From: a virus
Virus record (IMG/VR): IMGVR_UViG_3300028746_000015
Coordinates: 21,921 to 85,920 of that record
DNA: 64,000 nucleotides
Reading direction: 5' to 3' (one strand)
The position numbers and the translations under genes are program-made. Of the stretch, positions 15,791 through 25,585 are shown in pieces (within the stretch, counting starts at the first letter, position 1; the number at the start of each line of letters is the position of its first letter). The notes under the pieces were generated by a model, which saw only the letters and a program-made list of their open reading frames with translations, was not told where the DNA came from and ran no database searches.

Positions 15791-15875
15791 AATATGGCTA
15801 CCCTACTTTCCCTCTTCGATGCCTAAGATACTAGGCAACTCAGACATTTATGTCCAAATTGCCTAGCATTGTAGG

Positions 15876-18800
15876 TTACTTCTTTTTCTTTGCAGCTTCT
15901 TTCGGATAGGCACCGGCCACACTTGCATCTGGAGGTCCAGGTGGGCGTGTCGCAGTGTTCAACCGTGTAGCATTGGGTGACGTAGGCATCGTGCCGGACA
16001 GCGCCGTGCGCGTCATGTCGTTGATCCAAGGTTTGAGGTTCGCGTTCTTCTTAGGGTCTTCGATATACTTCTGCACGATTGTCGCTTGCTTCTCCCGAGG
16101 GAGATCAGTCAAAGTCTTGCCTTGAGCACGAAGCTTATCTGCATCGGAGATGTCGAATGCTGCGGTACCACTAGCATCATCAGGTATCTTTGCCTGCACC
16201 GATGGCGGAAGGTTATTCTGCCATACGTGTGTGAGCTCATGCCCCTGCTGAGGTGCGCCATAGTCCTGCGGCCTGTTCACTTCGATGGTGTTGTTCCCTG
16301 CGCCCTGATCTACGTTCGCAATCGGTACGCCGCCGCCGCGATTGTTTGGATCGTTAATGGCTGCGCCTTTGACTGTCTGAACTGGTAGATCATTAGTAGC
16401 TGCTTGGACTTCAGGTGGAAGAACTGGAGCGGTCGAGGTGATGTCACTACCATCACCAGTCAGCGCCGTCAGCTTCTTTGGCTTTCCGCCGAGAGAGGAC
16501 ATCGTGTTCGAGAGCGTGCTCTTCAAGGTCGCTGCCTTCGCCGCCGCCGCTTGTCCTTTCGGAGAAGCCTTGACTGCATCCGCTACCTTACCTGCCAACT
16601 CTACGCCCTTCCAGGTTGCAGGATGGTTCGCGAGCCATTCGGCTGCTGAGCTTCCTGTCTTGAGAGCCTGAGCTGCATCGCCCCCACGTAGGAGTCCGCC
16701 AATGAGAATACCCCAGGGGCCTGCTACCAATCCGCCAGCCGTACCGAGTGCGAGAGGGATTACTCCATTCTCAACAAGCTTCTGAACTGACGCTACATTC
16801 TGCGTGTCGTGGATGAGCTTGTCGTAACGGGCCGCTGCTTCTGGTGTAGGTTTGAAGAGTGCGTCTGCTGCTTCTGGGTGGTTTGCGAACTCTTGGTACC
16901 AGTTCATGAACTTCTCAGCGTTGAACGCGCCCTTGACGAGCTGGCCTTGCTTGTTGGTCGCATTACTAAACTCAGCGACCTTCTGCTGGATAGCCATATC
17001 CGTAAGCTGCTCCATTCCATTAGGCCCTACTGCTTCCTGTAGTCCTGTGCGTCGCGCCGGGTCTTTTACCAGTTCAGTAATATCGCCGTTGCCGATGATA
17101 TCGCTGATCTGTTTGTTGATATCCGCCGAGCGCCCTGATACAGTCTTTCCTACACCAGCCTTTGCCTGGGCTGCTGCATCCTGGGCTGCCTGCACTCTAC
17201 CGCCTGCCTCTTCAGCAAGATCAGCAGATGAGGCTGCACGATTCAAAGCATTCATAATCGAACTACCGCCATCGCCGTACATGTCTGTACGAACGTCGGC
17301 CTTCAGTCGCGCCAGCTTACTAACTGCTCCCTTGTAGTTGATCGAACCGTCTGGGTTAACAGAATCCGCGATCAAACGTCGAAGCGAGGCAGTCTGAAAG
17401 TCAGGCCAGTGCGATCCGAGTGTTTCTTTCATCGCGGCGATATTACCTGGAGACGATTGCTTTCCTGTCAGGTAGGCGTCAACGTCAGAGAGTTTACCTC
17501 CGCGTAGAGCCTTGACCGCTGGATTCTCGAACTTACGAATCTCAGTTCTATAATCTGAGTTCATTTGTTCAGCAGTATTGATAAGATCAGGATTTCCTGT
17601 CTTCTCGGCAATCTGACCTATAGTCTCAATGGCGGCTTTCTTCAAATCACGATAAATACCTTGATCGGCTAGGTCTTCAGAGGTTACCCAACCCGTCGAT
17701 CTCTGTCGCTCACCAATTTTCTTATACATCTTCATGACATCAGCCATTGTCACTTGAGTCTTCTGCGCAGGTTGATCCATCATGTCGGTGCCTTGGATTT
17801 CTGTCTCAGGGTCGGTTTCGATACCGTGAGCGGAAAGTTGTTCCTGGTATTGCTCAGGTGTCAACTCATTGCCTTCTGCGTCTTTGACTACACCCTCCGC
17901 GTCCACCTCTTCAGGTCCAATAATTTTAGAGAGGTTATTGAGAGTTTTGTTAGCTCGTGCGGAGCCGGGTAGGTCGTCTGACACGGCTTTGGTCAATGGC
18001 CCTTCACCTTTGACCGTGCCCAACTTGTCTTGAACTACCTTGTGAATCGCTCCATTCTCGTAGTCTACACTGGCACCCTTTGATTCGTTCAACATCTTGT
18101 CTGAAGCTGCCTGATACTTGTCATGCGTTGCTTCATTAGAGTCATCGGCTACCTTCTTAGCAGCAGCGGTAATGGATTCATCGCCAGGACTGAGAGCAGC
18201 CTCCTTATCGACTTCGCGCTCGGCCTCGATTTGATTGAATTCATGCTGGGCCTGTTCTGCCTGGGCCGTGGCAACCTGGGACTGCGCGGTAGCGTCGATG
18301 TTCCTATTGGCCGTTTCGTTCAGGGCGTTGTTAGCATCTAGCTGAGGCTGGAAAGCCTGTTGAACCTTACCCTGTAGTGCGTTTTGAGTCTGTTCCGCTG
18401 ACGGGGCACTCTGACTGACTTGATTCAACTCCTCGCGCGTCTGAGCTGCACGCGTCAAGCTGGACTGATCCGTAGGACCGCCGCCGCCTGGACCGCTCGG
18501 GCCTTCAGGTGCTACTGCTTCGTCTGGGGCAGGAGGAATGCCTTCTCCCGCGCCGCCACCGCCGCCACCTGGAACGTCCGCCGCTTCTCCTGCCTCCGCT
18601 GCCTTCCCACCTTTCAAGAAGGGAAGGATGTTGGCGGCGATGGCTTCTGCGTCTCCGCTCACTGCACCCCAGTCACCCTTGCGAATGTCTTGGTCGATGG
18701 TTGGAGCGATGTTCTGGATGGCTCCGCCGACGAGCGGGATGGCCCCTACCGCGTGCGATCCTAGAACAGGACTGACGACGTCAGCCGCCGCACCCTTGTA

Positions 18801-19448
18801 GTCACCTTTGCCTATATCATTCGAGGCATTATTGAGGACGTCCTTGCCGCCCTGTATGATATTCGGGATGTTTGTCGCAGAGGCGATTCGACCATTACCG
18901 GCTGCTCGGTTCTCTTTGTACTGCGCCTCGATCTGCTTGAGGGGCTGCATGATGATGTTCTCAGCCGCCTTGTAAAGCGGGTGATCTTTATCTGACATGC
19001 CCATGTTGACGAGCTTGGAAGCTTCTTCAGCCGCCGTTGCCCAGTCACCAGTCTGCGCCGCCGCTACCGCTTTGTGGTAGTAGTCGATGGGACGCGTGAC
19101 TACCGACCCAAGGGTACTAGCTACGCCTTCTACGGCAGGTTTGATAGCACCTTCATTGAGGCGGTTTAGATTGTGGTTGACAAAGGTAGCTGCCGTACCG
19201 AGTGCGGAGCTGCCGAGTAAAGTATTATCCGGCTGAGACGTCGCTGGTGTAGAAGTGTCCGCAGCCTGAGTAGCTTGTGGAGCTGCTACGATGCTGCTAC
19301 CGTCAGGAGGAGGGGGAATGGAGCCCGGCTGTGTATCGCCGGGCTGGGTGTCTGCGCTCGGAGCGGTGCTAGGATTTGCTGCGGCCACGATATTGCTGCC
19401 ATCGGGCGGCGGTGGAATTGCACCGTTCATTGCGTTTGGATCAGCCAT
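15876..19448 (-). CDS. Very large internal virion (ejection) protein with HELTH motif
   Basis: This 1190-residue protein lies in the position of T7 gp16. The first 110 residues and about 265-330 are Pro/Gly/Ala-rich. The middle is Ala/Gln-rich and helical, as in ejection proteins. There is a Gly-rich hydrophobic segment near 920 (IPLALGTAGGLVAGPWGILIGGLLRGG) that could enter a membrane. Near the C-terminus stands GHELTHVWQ (HELTH at 1070-1074), the zinc-metallopeptidase-like signature known from DUF4157 domains. It ends in a Lys-rich tail. Ejection into the cell envelope during infection is inferred from gene order and composition. Confidence 0.7.
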   Translation of the reverse strand: MADPNAMNGAIPPPPDGSNIVAAANPSTAPSADTQPGDTQPGSIPPPPDGSSIVAAPQATQAADTSTPATSQPDNTLLGSSALGTAATFVNHNLNRLNEGAIKPAVEGVASTLGSVVTRPIDYYHKAVAAAQTGDWATAAEEASKLVNMGMSDKDHPLYKAAENIIMQPLKQIEAQYKENRAAGNGRIASATNIPNIIQGGKDVLNNASNDIGKGDYKGAAADVVSPVLGSHAVGAIPLVGGAIQNIAPTIDQDIRKGDWGAVSGDAEAIAANILPFLKGGKAAEAGEAADVPGGGGGGAGEGIPPAPDEAVAPEGPSGPGGGGPTDQSSLTRAAQTREELNQVSQSAPSAEQTQNALQGKVQQAFQPQLDANNALNETANRNIDATAQSQVATAQAEQAQHEFNQIEAEREVDKEAALSPGDESITAAAKKVADDSNEATHDKYQAASDKMLNESKGASVDYENGAIHKVVQDKLGTVKGEGPLTKAVSDDLPGSARANKTLNNLSKIIGPEEVDAEGVVKDAEGNELTPEQYQEQLSAHGIETDPETEIQGTDMMDQPAQKTQVTMADVMKMYKKIGERQRSTGWVTSEDLADQGIYRDLKKAAIETIGQIAEKTGNPDLINTAEQMNSDYRTEIRKFENPAVKALRGGKLSDVDAYLTGKQSSPGNIAAMKETLGSHWPDFQTASLRRLIADSVNPDGSINYKGAVSKLARLKADVRTDMYGDGGSSIMNALNRAASSADLAEEAGGRVQAAQDAAAQAKAGVGKTVSGRSADINKQISDIIGNGDITELVKDPARRTGLQEAVGPNGMEQLTDMAIQQKVAEFSNATNKQGQLVKGAFNAEKFMNWYQEFANHPEAADALFKPTPEAAARYDKLIHDTQNVASVQKLVENGVIPLALGTAGGLVAGPWGILIGGLLRGGDAAQALKTGSSAAEWLANHPATWKGVELAGKVADAVKASPKGQAAAAKAATLKSTLSNTMSSLGGKPKKLTALTGDGSDITSTAPVLPPEVQAATNDLPVQTVKGAAINDPNNRGGGVPIANVDQGAGNNTIEVNRPQDYGAPQQGHELTHVWQNNLPPSVQAKIPDDASGTAAFDISDADKLRAQGKTLTDLPREKQATIVQKYIEDPKKNANLKPWINDMTRTALSGTMPTSPNATRLNTATRPPGPPDASVAGAYPKEAAKKKK

Positions 19449-19463
19449 TATGTTCCCTTTGCT

Positions 19464-22397
19464 TTATTGCTTTGGTGGAGCGGGTTGTCCGGTCTTCACG
19501 TCGACCCACTGCTTGCCGTCCCAACCGAATGCGCCGCTTGAGCTCATTTGTGTAAAGGTTGGAAGCTTAGGTGCCGGAGCTGATGCTGTCTGACCGTTGG
19601 TCTGACCTGACATCTGCTGATTACCAGCCTGTCCGCCGTTAGTCTGTTTGATGTTGTCGAGCTGACCGCGACCGTACCATGTACCGTACTTACTGGCATT
19701 CTCACGCTGCTGAGCTGCTGCGTCGAAGTCCTGACCATCGTGAGCATCGCGGTATGCCTTGTGGGCTTGCGGTGTCATTAAGTCTTGGATCGGTGTCTTT
19801 GAGGATGGCATCACGTTTGCGAGACGACCGTCGACAGAGCTGTACTTCGCTGTCAGAAGGTCCATAGCCGTCTTTGCCATCTCCGCCTGCTTGCTCGGAG
19901 TAGCTGCGAACCAGCCACCGTTGCCATGACCGAACATCTCCTTCGCATCTTCCTTGTCCTTGTCGGTCAGGGAAGCTCCACCATTCTTGTACGCTGCTTC
20001 AACTTCTGATGCAGAGCGCGTGATGGCTTGGTTGTACAGGTTGACGTTCGCTTTGTGCTCTGGTGTTCCATAGTTGCTCTCGAAAGAGTTCAACAGAGGA
20101 TTCGTCGCACGGTAGCCTTCCTTCGTCACAGTGTTGTAGAAATCGCCCAAGTGCTGAATAGCGGTATTGGCCGCGTCGAGTGGTTTGGTCGACTGTAAAC
20201 TCTTCTGTGTATCGTAGTAATTGTTCGCGGTCGCCTGATCGTAGTGCGGGAAGGCGGCGCGGACTTCTGCTGCTAGGTCGATGGTCTGCTGACGTGACAG
20301 ACCCATTGTCGTGACTTTCTGCGCGCCTTCTGCGATTGCTCGGAGAAGATCGGCGTGAGCTTGACCTTGAGTGTTTACCACGGATGCGAGATAGTTCTGA
20401 CGAATGCCGCTACCATCAGGCTGTTCGTTGGCTGATTCGCCGATAAGCTGCTGCTGGTGCGCAGTATCCGCGTCGGTCTTCGCTTTGATTCGAGCTGCCT
20501 CTTGTTTGTATGCCGTGTCTGACTTGATCTGCTCTTCCTGCTGATCCTGAGTAACCTTTTGTGCAGTCTTTGCCTGGGCCTGCTCTTGGGTCGTTATCAA
20601 ATCCATCTTGCGAATCTGATTCGTGCCACCATAGAGAGCGAGAATCTTACCGGCTGATGTTGGGTCTTTGGTACCAAGGGCACCAACAGCCTTTTCGTAG
20701 TTGTCACTCGAAGCATTCAAAAACGGCTGGAACTTTTGCAAAGCATCCAGCAATGTGGGATCGGCCTTTACAGCCGCCTTCAAGTCCGGTGCCTGTACAG
20801 GGTTCTCGGTGGGGATGGGAGCAGTAACTCCAGCAGCCTTACGTGCGTCCGCTGCGTACTGTGTCGCGTCGTTCTTATCGTACTTCGTGAAGAAGTCTTC
20901 AGGCGACATGTTTGGATTGCGCGAATAGTCAAGCTGCAACTGGTTAAGCAGTGCGGCGTGACCCTCATCGGGCGAATCGTATACGCGGAACCCAGTCTGT
21001 CCGGCAGGAAGGTTTACGTTGTCGATCTTACCTGTCCATGACTTGTCTGCTACGAGGTTGCCTGGGTTATTGTTTCGTGCGTTGCGATCCGTTGGCTTGC
21101 TACCTTCGTGCTGGGCGATGAAGTCGGCCAACTTGTCGAAGTTAGGCTTGCCGTCGCTATCCTGTCCGAAGAGACTGAACACGGACTTAGGGCTAGCAGT
21201 TGTGCCGTCACCATTGTCGCCATGCGCGTCGTGAGTGTTCAGCTTATCGTAGAAGTCATTCAGGTTCGACTGGCTGAGCTGATACGTTGCAAGCTTGGAC
21301 TTGATACCGAGACCCATCGACATGTTCATCAAAAGGTCTTGAGGAAGCTTTGTCGGTTTGCCGTCGCCATCGGAGAAGCCTGCCATACCGAGGTCCGCTG
21401 CAAGCTTCTTGTCAGCATCGGTCAAGAGGCCGCTGGACTTGAAGTTCGGATCAACAATCGCGTACTGAATGTCCCACTGTGGCTTGCCGTTTGAATCCAC
21501 GGTCTGCTCACCGGCATGAGGTGCGCCGGGCGGATTAACTCGTGCGACGACGCGATACGGAATCGCGCTGTCTTGGGTGACATGATACTTGGCGAGGTCG
21601 CTGCCGTTGACGACACCCTTGATGACCTCTGGGTGGTCCTTCATTAACTGCTCGACTTGTGGGGCAAACTGTCCGACGTAGTTAGTATTCGTGTTGTAGT
21701 CGGCGCGTCCCGCTGCCTGCGCATTATTGTACAGCTTCATGTTGGTTTCGAGAACCTGGGCATGACGCTGGAAATCCTGATTGGCCTGCTGATCCTGCTG
21801 CTGATTCTTCTGTTGGACTGCCTGGGCCTGCTGCATCCCAAACTGACCGCCAGCCGCAGCCGCGCGCCCAAGGTTACCTGGGCCGTTCTGTACACCAAAG
21901 CCAGCCAATGCTCCGCCAAGTGCTTCGAAGGCAAGCGCAAGACCGAGCTGCTTGGTTGTAACCGGCTGTTTGGTACGAGTCGCCACGCCAGTATTCGGGT
22001 CGATGGTCGTCTTGTACTGAGCTCCACCAGTCAGTGCTTCAGCGAAGGAGCTAAAGCGCGAAGCCTGCTGAATCTTTGGATCAACAGGCTGAGACGCTGG
22101 GTTACCAGCCGTACCACTTGCATTCTCCACAGACTGCTTGAGGTTGGGTTGACCGGGCTGCTGGCCGTTAGGTTGCTGGGCCTGATCTTGCTGAGACGGA
22201 CCTGCTGGCTGCGTCGGACCGTTGCCCTGATCCGGGGTTGTAGCAGAGGCATCGGGCGTGGACGTACCGTTGTCGGTAGAATTGCCTGACATCGGAGTGG
22301 TACCGGTGCTAGAAGTGTCGGCACCGTTTACCTGTGAGTCTGGTGTAACATCCGATCCGATAGGAGCCGCGCTGCTATTTGAAGTATCTTCTGCCAT
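19464..22397 (-). CDS. Large internal virion protein with muramidase-like domain
   Basis: A 977-residue protein in the T7 gp15/gp16 position. The first 110 residues are disordered (Ser/Thr/Gln/Pro). Around residues 425-530 it carries ADFIAQHEGSKPTD, NNNPGNLVADKSW, GFRVYDSPDEGHAALLNQL and the following SPEDFFTKY. That is the NNPGN-type lytic transglycosylase/muramidase pattern seen in phage virion enzymes. The C-terminal half is helical. It probably helps the DNA pass the peptidoglycan at entry. Confidence 0.7.
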   Translation of the reverse strand: MAEDTSNSSAAPIGSDVTPDSQVNGADTSSTGTTPMSGNSTDNGTSTPDASATTPDQGNGPTQPAGPSQQDQAQQPNGQQPGQPNLKQSVENASGTAGNPASQPVDPKIQQASRFSSFAEALTGGAQYKTTIDPNTGVATRTKQPVTTKQLGLALAFEALGGALAGFGVQNGPGNLGRAAAAGGQFGMQQAQAVQQKNQQQDQQANQDFQRHAQVLETNMKLYNNAQAAGRADYNTNTNYVGQFAPQVEQLMKDHPEVIKGVVNGSDLAKYHVTQDSAIPYRVVARVNPPGAPHAGEQTVDSNGKPQWDIQYAIVDPNFKSSGLLTDADKKLAADLGMAGFSDGDGKPTKLPQDLLMNMSMGLGIKSKLATYQLSQSNLNDFYDKLNTHDAHGDNGDGTTASPKSVFSLFGQDSDGKPNFDKLADFIAQHEGSKPTDRNARNNNPGNLVADKSWTGKIDNVNLPAGQTGFRVYDSPDEGHAALLNQLQLDYSRNPNMSPEDFFTKYDKNDATQYAADARKAAGVTAPIPTENPVQAPDLKAAVKADPTLLDALQKFQPFLNASSDNYEKAVGALGTKDPTSAGKILALYGGTNQIRKMDLITTQEQAQAKTAQKVTQDQQEEQIKSDTAYKQEAARIKAKTDADTAHQQQLIGESANEQPDGSGIRQNYLASVVNTQGQAHADLLRAIAEGAQKVTTMGLSRQQTIDLAAEVRAAFPHYDQATANNYYDTQKSLQSTKPLDAANTAIQHLGDFYNTVTKEGYRATNPLLNSFESNYGTPEHKANVNLYNQAITRSASEVEAAYKNGGASLTDKDKEDAKEMFGHGNGGWFAATPSKQAEMAKTAMDLLTAKYSSVDGRLANVMPSSKTPIQDLMTPQAHKAYRDAHDGQDFDAAAQQRENASKYGTWYGRGQLDNIKQTNGGQAGNQQMSGQTNGQTASAPAPKLPTFTQMSSSGAFGWDGKQWVDVKTGQPAPPKQ

Positions 22398-22405
22398 GAT
22401 TTCCT

Positions 22406-23227
22406 TTATCCGATGCCGTTACTAAAGTCCATTGCGGCTGAACTGCTGCCTGTATTCGCACTACTCGCGCCTGCATTAGGGCTAGAAGCTCCCCCACTAC
22501 CCGTTAGGGCACTTAGTCCGCCAGATGCAAATGCACCGCCGACCGCGCCTAGCGCACCTGTTACGCCTTGCACCCACGAGTTGTTCTGGGTTGCGATCTG
22601 ATTGGCTGTATTTGCCGAAGCAGTACCGGCATTTGTCTCCGCGTTGTTAGCTGAAGTCGAGGAGTTGAAACTATTTGTCGCGTTTAGAAGGCCACTCGTA
22701 GCCGCATTGTAGTTTGCGTTCCCTTGCGCGTAATCGTTCGTGTTGATCGTATTGAGTTGGCTGGCCGTATTCTGAGCCGCGCTATTCGCCACGCTAAGAT
22801 CGATGCCAGTATTAGTACCACTCTGAAGTGCCGCATTGTTACCACCGCCTTCGGAGGCTTCTGCTTCACCGGCAGCTTGCTTGGCGTTACGTGCTGCAAT
22901 GCCTGAATTGGTAATGGCCGCTGAGTCAAGATTGGACTTCTCTGCCGCGCTGTAGCCTTGCTGGGATGGTCCGGCCTCAATTGTTGGGGCGAACGTCGAC
23001 ATCAGGTCATTGAAGACCTGGTTGTCTGCACCGAATACTTGTCCGGCCTGCTGGTTGACCTGTGTGGCGAAACCTGCCTGCTGCGTCTGTGCAGCATTTT
23101 GTGCTGAGGTCGCCCCACACGCAAGATCTAGTGGTCCATAGTAACCATCATAGCACAGGGAGTTGTCTTTGTCAACAACAAAATTAGGGCCGTCGAGTTT
23201 GAAGCTAATTCTTGTCCATATTCTCAT
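22406..23227 (-). CDS. Internal virion protein, gp14-like
   Basis: A 273-residue Ala/Asn/Gln/Ser-rich protein. After about 36 N-terminal residues comes ACGATSAQNAAQTQQAGF, then a helical region with repeated ANSAAQNTA-like stretches. The C-terminus has hydrophobic Gly-rich segments (VTGALGAVGGAFASGGLSAL). Composition and place between the GNAT-fold gene and the two giant proteins match T7 gp14, the pore-forming ejection protein. The ATG follows the previous stop by one base. A consensus promoter sits inside its first codons. Confidence 0.6.
   Translation of the reverse strand: MRIWTRISFKLDGPNFVVDKDNSLCYDGYYGPLDLACGATSAQNAAQTQQAGFATQVNQQAGQVFGADNQVFNDLMSTFAPTIEAGPSQQGYSAAEKSNLDSAAITNSGIAARNAKQAAGEAEASEGGGNNAALQSGTNTGIDLSVANSAAQNTASQLNTINTNDYAQGNANYNAATSGLLNATNSFNSSTSANNAETNAGTASANTANQIATQNNSWVQGVTGALGAVGGAFASGGLSALTGSGGASSPNAGASSANTGSSSAAMDFSNGIG
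23147..23175 (-). promoter_or_regulatory. Sigma-70-like promoter inside the gp14-like gene
   Basis: TTGACA (23175-23170), 17 bp, TATGAT (23152-23147) on the minus strand, within the first 27 codons of the gp14-like gene. It may boost the ejection-protein genes or be fortuitous, since the codons read sensibly. Confidence 0.45.
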
Positions 23228-23228
23228 T

Positions 23229-23618
23229 TTATGCGATCATCCGACGAAGTTCATGCCCTGACACTGCTGTAAATCCTAAACGCTTCTCACAAAACTTTTT
23301 GAGGAAGTCATTCGACGTGACACACACAATCTCAGTGAAGCCAAATGATCTGGCTTTTTCAACTAGCTCTGGAAATCCTTGTATCATAGCCGCCATGTTG
23401 CGTTTGGCATCATGATTTGAAACATATTGGATATCAAGCCGAAGGGCTTTTGAACCCCTAAGAAAGAAGACCGGGCCACGCTCGTCCTCGTAGACGTTGC
23501 AAACCGATCCGATCTCTGTGAAGAACTCGGGTTCCGTTCCTTGATGGTGCTCATCTGCGGCCAGCGAAAGCGCCAGGGTCGGCATATCGTCCGGCTCTAA
23601 AGGTCGGTAAGTAATCAT
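23229..23618 (-). CDS. GNAT-fold protein, T7 gp13-like
   Basis: A 129-residue protein with an acetyltransferase-like fold (start ITYRPLEPDDMPTLALSL, end FGFTEIVCVTSNDFLKKFCEKRLGFTAV). T7 gp13 and relatives, encoded just before gp14, share this fold and act in virion assembly of the ejection proteins. The gene order here is the same. Catalysis is not implied; the usual acetyl-CoA loop (QxxGxG/A) is not evident. Confidence 0.65.
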   Translation of the reverse strand: MITYRPLEPDDMPTLALSLAADEHHQGTEPEFFTEIGSVCNVYEDERGPVFFLRGSKALRLDIQYVSNHDAKRNMAAMIQGFPELVEKARSFGFTEIVCVTSNDFLKKFCEKRLGFTAVSGHELRRMIA

Positions 23619-23625
23619 GTATTCC

Positions 23626-24414
23626 TTATATAAACTTCACAAACGCTTGGAACACCTCAGTGGACATGGTATTTGGCCCATTCCATTGGAGTTCTAAAAC
23701 CAAGGGTGTAGTGGTATCGGAGGTAGTGGATGTATTGACGGCGCTTACAATCTGGCTAACGGCGCTTGCTGTATCTACTTGCAAAGGTGTAATTACAAAG
23801 GTCTGTGAGTTTGTGACGCCAGGTAAATTGACAATCCTAGCGCCACCGAAAGCTTGTTCAGAGGCACCAACGAGTCCGTTCCACCCTAGCACGTTCCCGT
23901 CAAACACAATCTGCCACGAATTTGTAGTAAATGTCCCGCTCAAACCTATAGCACTAAAATCAAATTCAATGCCCTTGCCTGGTGGTATAGTGTTTGCAGG
24001 TATGGTGTAAGTGATCATGGTCTGAAACGTACTGTTACCTGTCACCGCACCCTGCGGACCCCACGACTGTATGATGGTACTCGCGCCAGTTGGTGTCGGC
24101 GCATTGATAGTGACGGTACCACCTGATTCAGTCAGGGTTATGTTGGTTCCTTCAGCCAAGTTGAGAAGAGTCTGGGAAGAGTTATCTGTGCCGTTTGTTT
24201 GCAATTCAATTGAGCTGATTACTACCGAGCGATTGACCCAGTTGTTAACTGTTTCATCATACACTAAAAAGTCGCCGTCGTCAAGTCCCGAAAAAGCGAG
24301 GGGGATTCCTTCGAGTCCGGTGACTGAAACGGTAGGACTCCCTGCGACAGACTGAATGTCGCCAGTCAAAGGATAAATGCTTGCTCCACCACCACCTACG
24401 ATCTCTCGATTCAT
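23626..24414 (-). CDS. Virion/tail-associated protein
   Basis: A 262-residue all-beta protein, rich in Thr, Ser, Asn and Gly. It has a fibre-like N-terminus (GDIQSVAGSPTVSVTGLEGIPLA, then LVYDETVNNWVNRSV) typical of short tail-fibre shafts. A C-terminal half follows with a possible jelly-roll-like domain. It lies between tail genes. Receptor binding is possible but not shown. Confidence 0.55.
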   Translation of the reverse strand: MNREIVGGGGASIYPLTGDIQSVAGSPTVSVTGLEGIPLAFSGLDDGDFLVYDETVNNWVNRSVVISSIELQTNGTDNSSQTLLNLAEGTNITLTESGGTVTINAPTPTGASTIIQSWGPQGAVTGNSTFQTMITYTIPANTIPPGKGIEFDFSAIGLSGTFTTNSWQIVFDGNVLGWNGLVGASEQAFGGARIVNLPGVTNSQTFVITPLQVDTASAVSQIVSAVNTSTTSDTTTPLVLELQWNGPNTMSTEVFQAFVKFI

Positions 24415-24418
24415 TATT

Positions 24419-25138
24419 CTAGCTCGTTTCTAAGGGTACATACTGCAACGTCACAGTAATCGCCGCGACCGCACCGGACAAGTTCGTGACCGTCACGTAC
24501 GCCATAGGCTTCTGTGGGTTGTCGCCATTCGCACCAATACGGTTCTGAAAGTTCCATGCATAAGGTACGGTATCCATGGCAACGTCGGTGATAATGTTTT
24601 GCGTCGAGCCTGCCGGAGGGGGAACGTCAATCGCACGACTGAGGTCTGCCGTCTGCGAGAACGCTGTCCCGTAAATCTCCACGCGCGCTTGTGTGCTTGC
24701 CGTCAGACTGAGAAGCTGGAAGCTCTCAGTAGTCACAGCAAACGCACCGGTAAAGGTTGCGCCGGGTCCGAGTGGGGTTGTGGTGACCGATACCTGCTTA
24801 GCGGCGAGTTGCACCGGGGCCGGGTTCGATCCGCTGCTCTGGGTTATTACGCTGGATACGACCGCGTTACCGCCGCCTCCACCTCCATTTATACCAGAAG
24901 TCACGGCAGAAAGCAAGCGCGTTTGTGGCACAGATGAAGAATAAAATTGACGGAGAGAATCTGGGGTCGCTTGGAAGATTGGCGGGAGAGGACAGCGAAT
25001 CGCCGAGTTGTACCCCGGCTGCATGTCGTTGGTCTGAGATGCAGGCGGGGTATAACGTTGCGGTACGGCTGCGGTTCCTGCTTGTATAGGAGAGTATCCA
25101 CTGAGATCGACGTTACTGGCTTCTGATAGGGTTGGCAC
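24419..25138 (-). CDS. Virion structural protein
   Basis: A 239-residue protein from GTG 25138, overlapping the end of the endonuclease gene by 26 bases. The N-terminal third is Pro/Gln-rich, a Gly-rich hinge follows (GINGGGGGGNAVV), and the C-terminal half is a beta domain of about 120 residues. The context makes it a tail or capsid-associated protein. No family recognised. Confidence 0.55.
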   Translation of the reverse strand: MPTLSEASNVDLSGYSPIQAGTAAVPQRYTPPASQTNDMQPGYNSAIRCPLPPIFQATPDSLRQFYSSSVPQTRLLSAVTSGINGGGGGGNAVVSSVITQSSGSNPAPVQLAAKQVSVTTTPLGPGATFTGAFAVTTESFQLLSLTASTQARVEIYGTAFSQTADLSRAIDVPPPAGSTQNIITDVAMDTVPYAWNFQNRIGANGDNPQKPMAYVTVTNLSGAVAAITVTLQYVPLETS

Positions 25139-25571
25139 GTCTTAGGTACTCCGATGCTCGGTCGACTATCACAGGATCATCTTTCAGGTTACCAATAGCT
25201 GAGTTGCATCCTTTGCAAAGGAGGCCGCGTACCTTACCGGTAAGATGGTCGTGATCGACATGCGGTACGCCAAAGGGCTCTAGGCATATCGCGCACTTAT
25301 TGTCTTGCTCCGTAAGCATTGCATCATGACGTTCAATAGTCAGATCGTAACGCAGCTTCAGGTGCGATTTTTTCTTTGATACAGGATTTTGTGGCTTACG
25401 TTTATGACTACGAGCCCAATCTCTGCGTTGTTTGTTATACAACTCTCGGTTTTCTTTTGCCCACTTCTGAAGTCTGAGCTTTGCGCAAGCCCTACACACC
25501 CTACCCCCGTTCTTTCGGAGTAGGGTGTTTTCAGGAGAGAACTCATGTCCACGACTGCAATGGGTTATCAT
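25113..25571 (-). CDS. Endonuclease VII-like HNH nuclease
   Basis: A 152-residue member of the endonuclease VII family. It has an N-terminal CSRGHEF...CRACAKLRLQKW zinc module, then CAICLEPFGVPHVDHDHLTGKVRGLLCKGCNSAIGNLKDD. The zinc pairs and the DHDHxTGxxRGLLCxxCN core are intact. It separates two structural genes, the usual spot for a mobile HNH gene. It is the second such gene here after the one at 857. Confidence 0.85.
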   Translation of the reverse strand: MITHCSRGHEFSPENTLLRKNGGRVCRACAKLRLQKWAKENRELYNKQRRDWARSHKRKPQNPVSKKKSHLKLRYDLTIERHDAMLTEQDNKCAICLEPFGVPHVDHDHLTGKVRGLLCKGCNSAIGNLKDDPVIVDRASEYLRRANPIRSQ

Positions 25572-25585
25572 TGGGTTTTATTATA

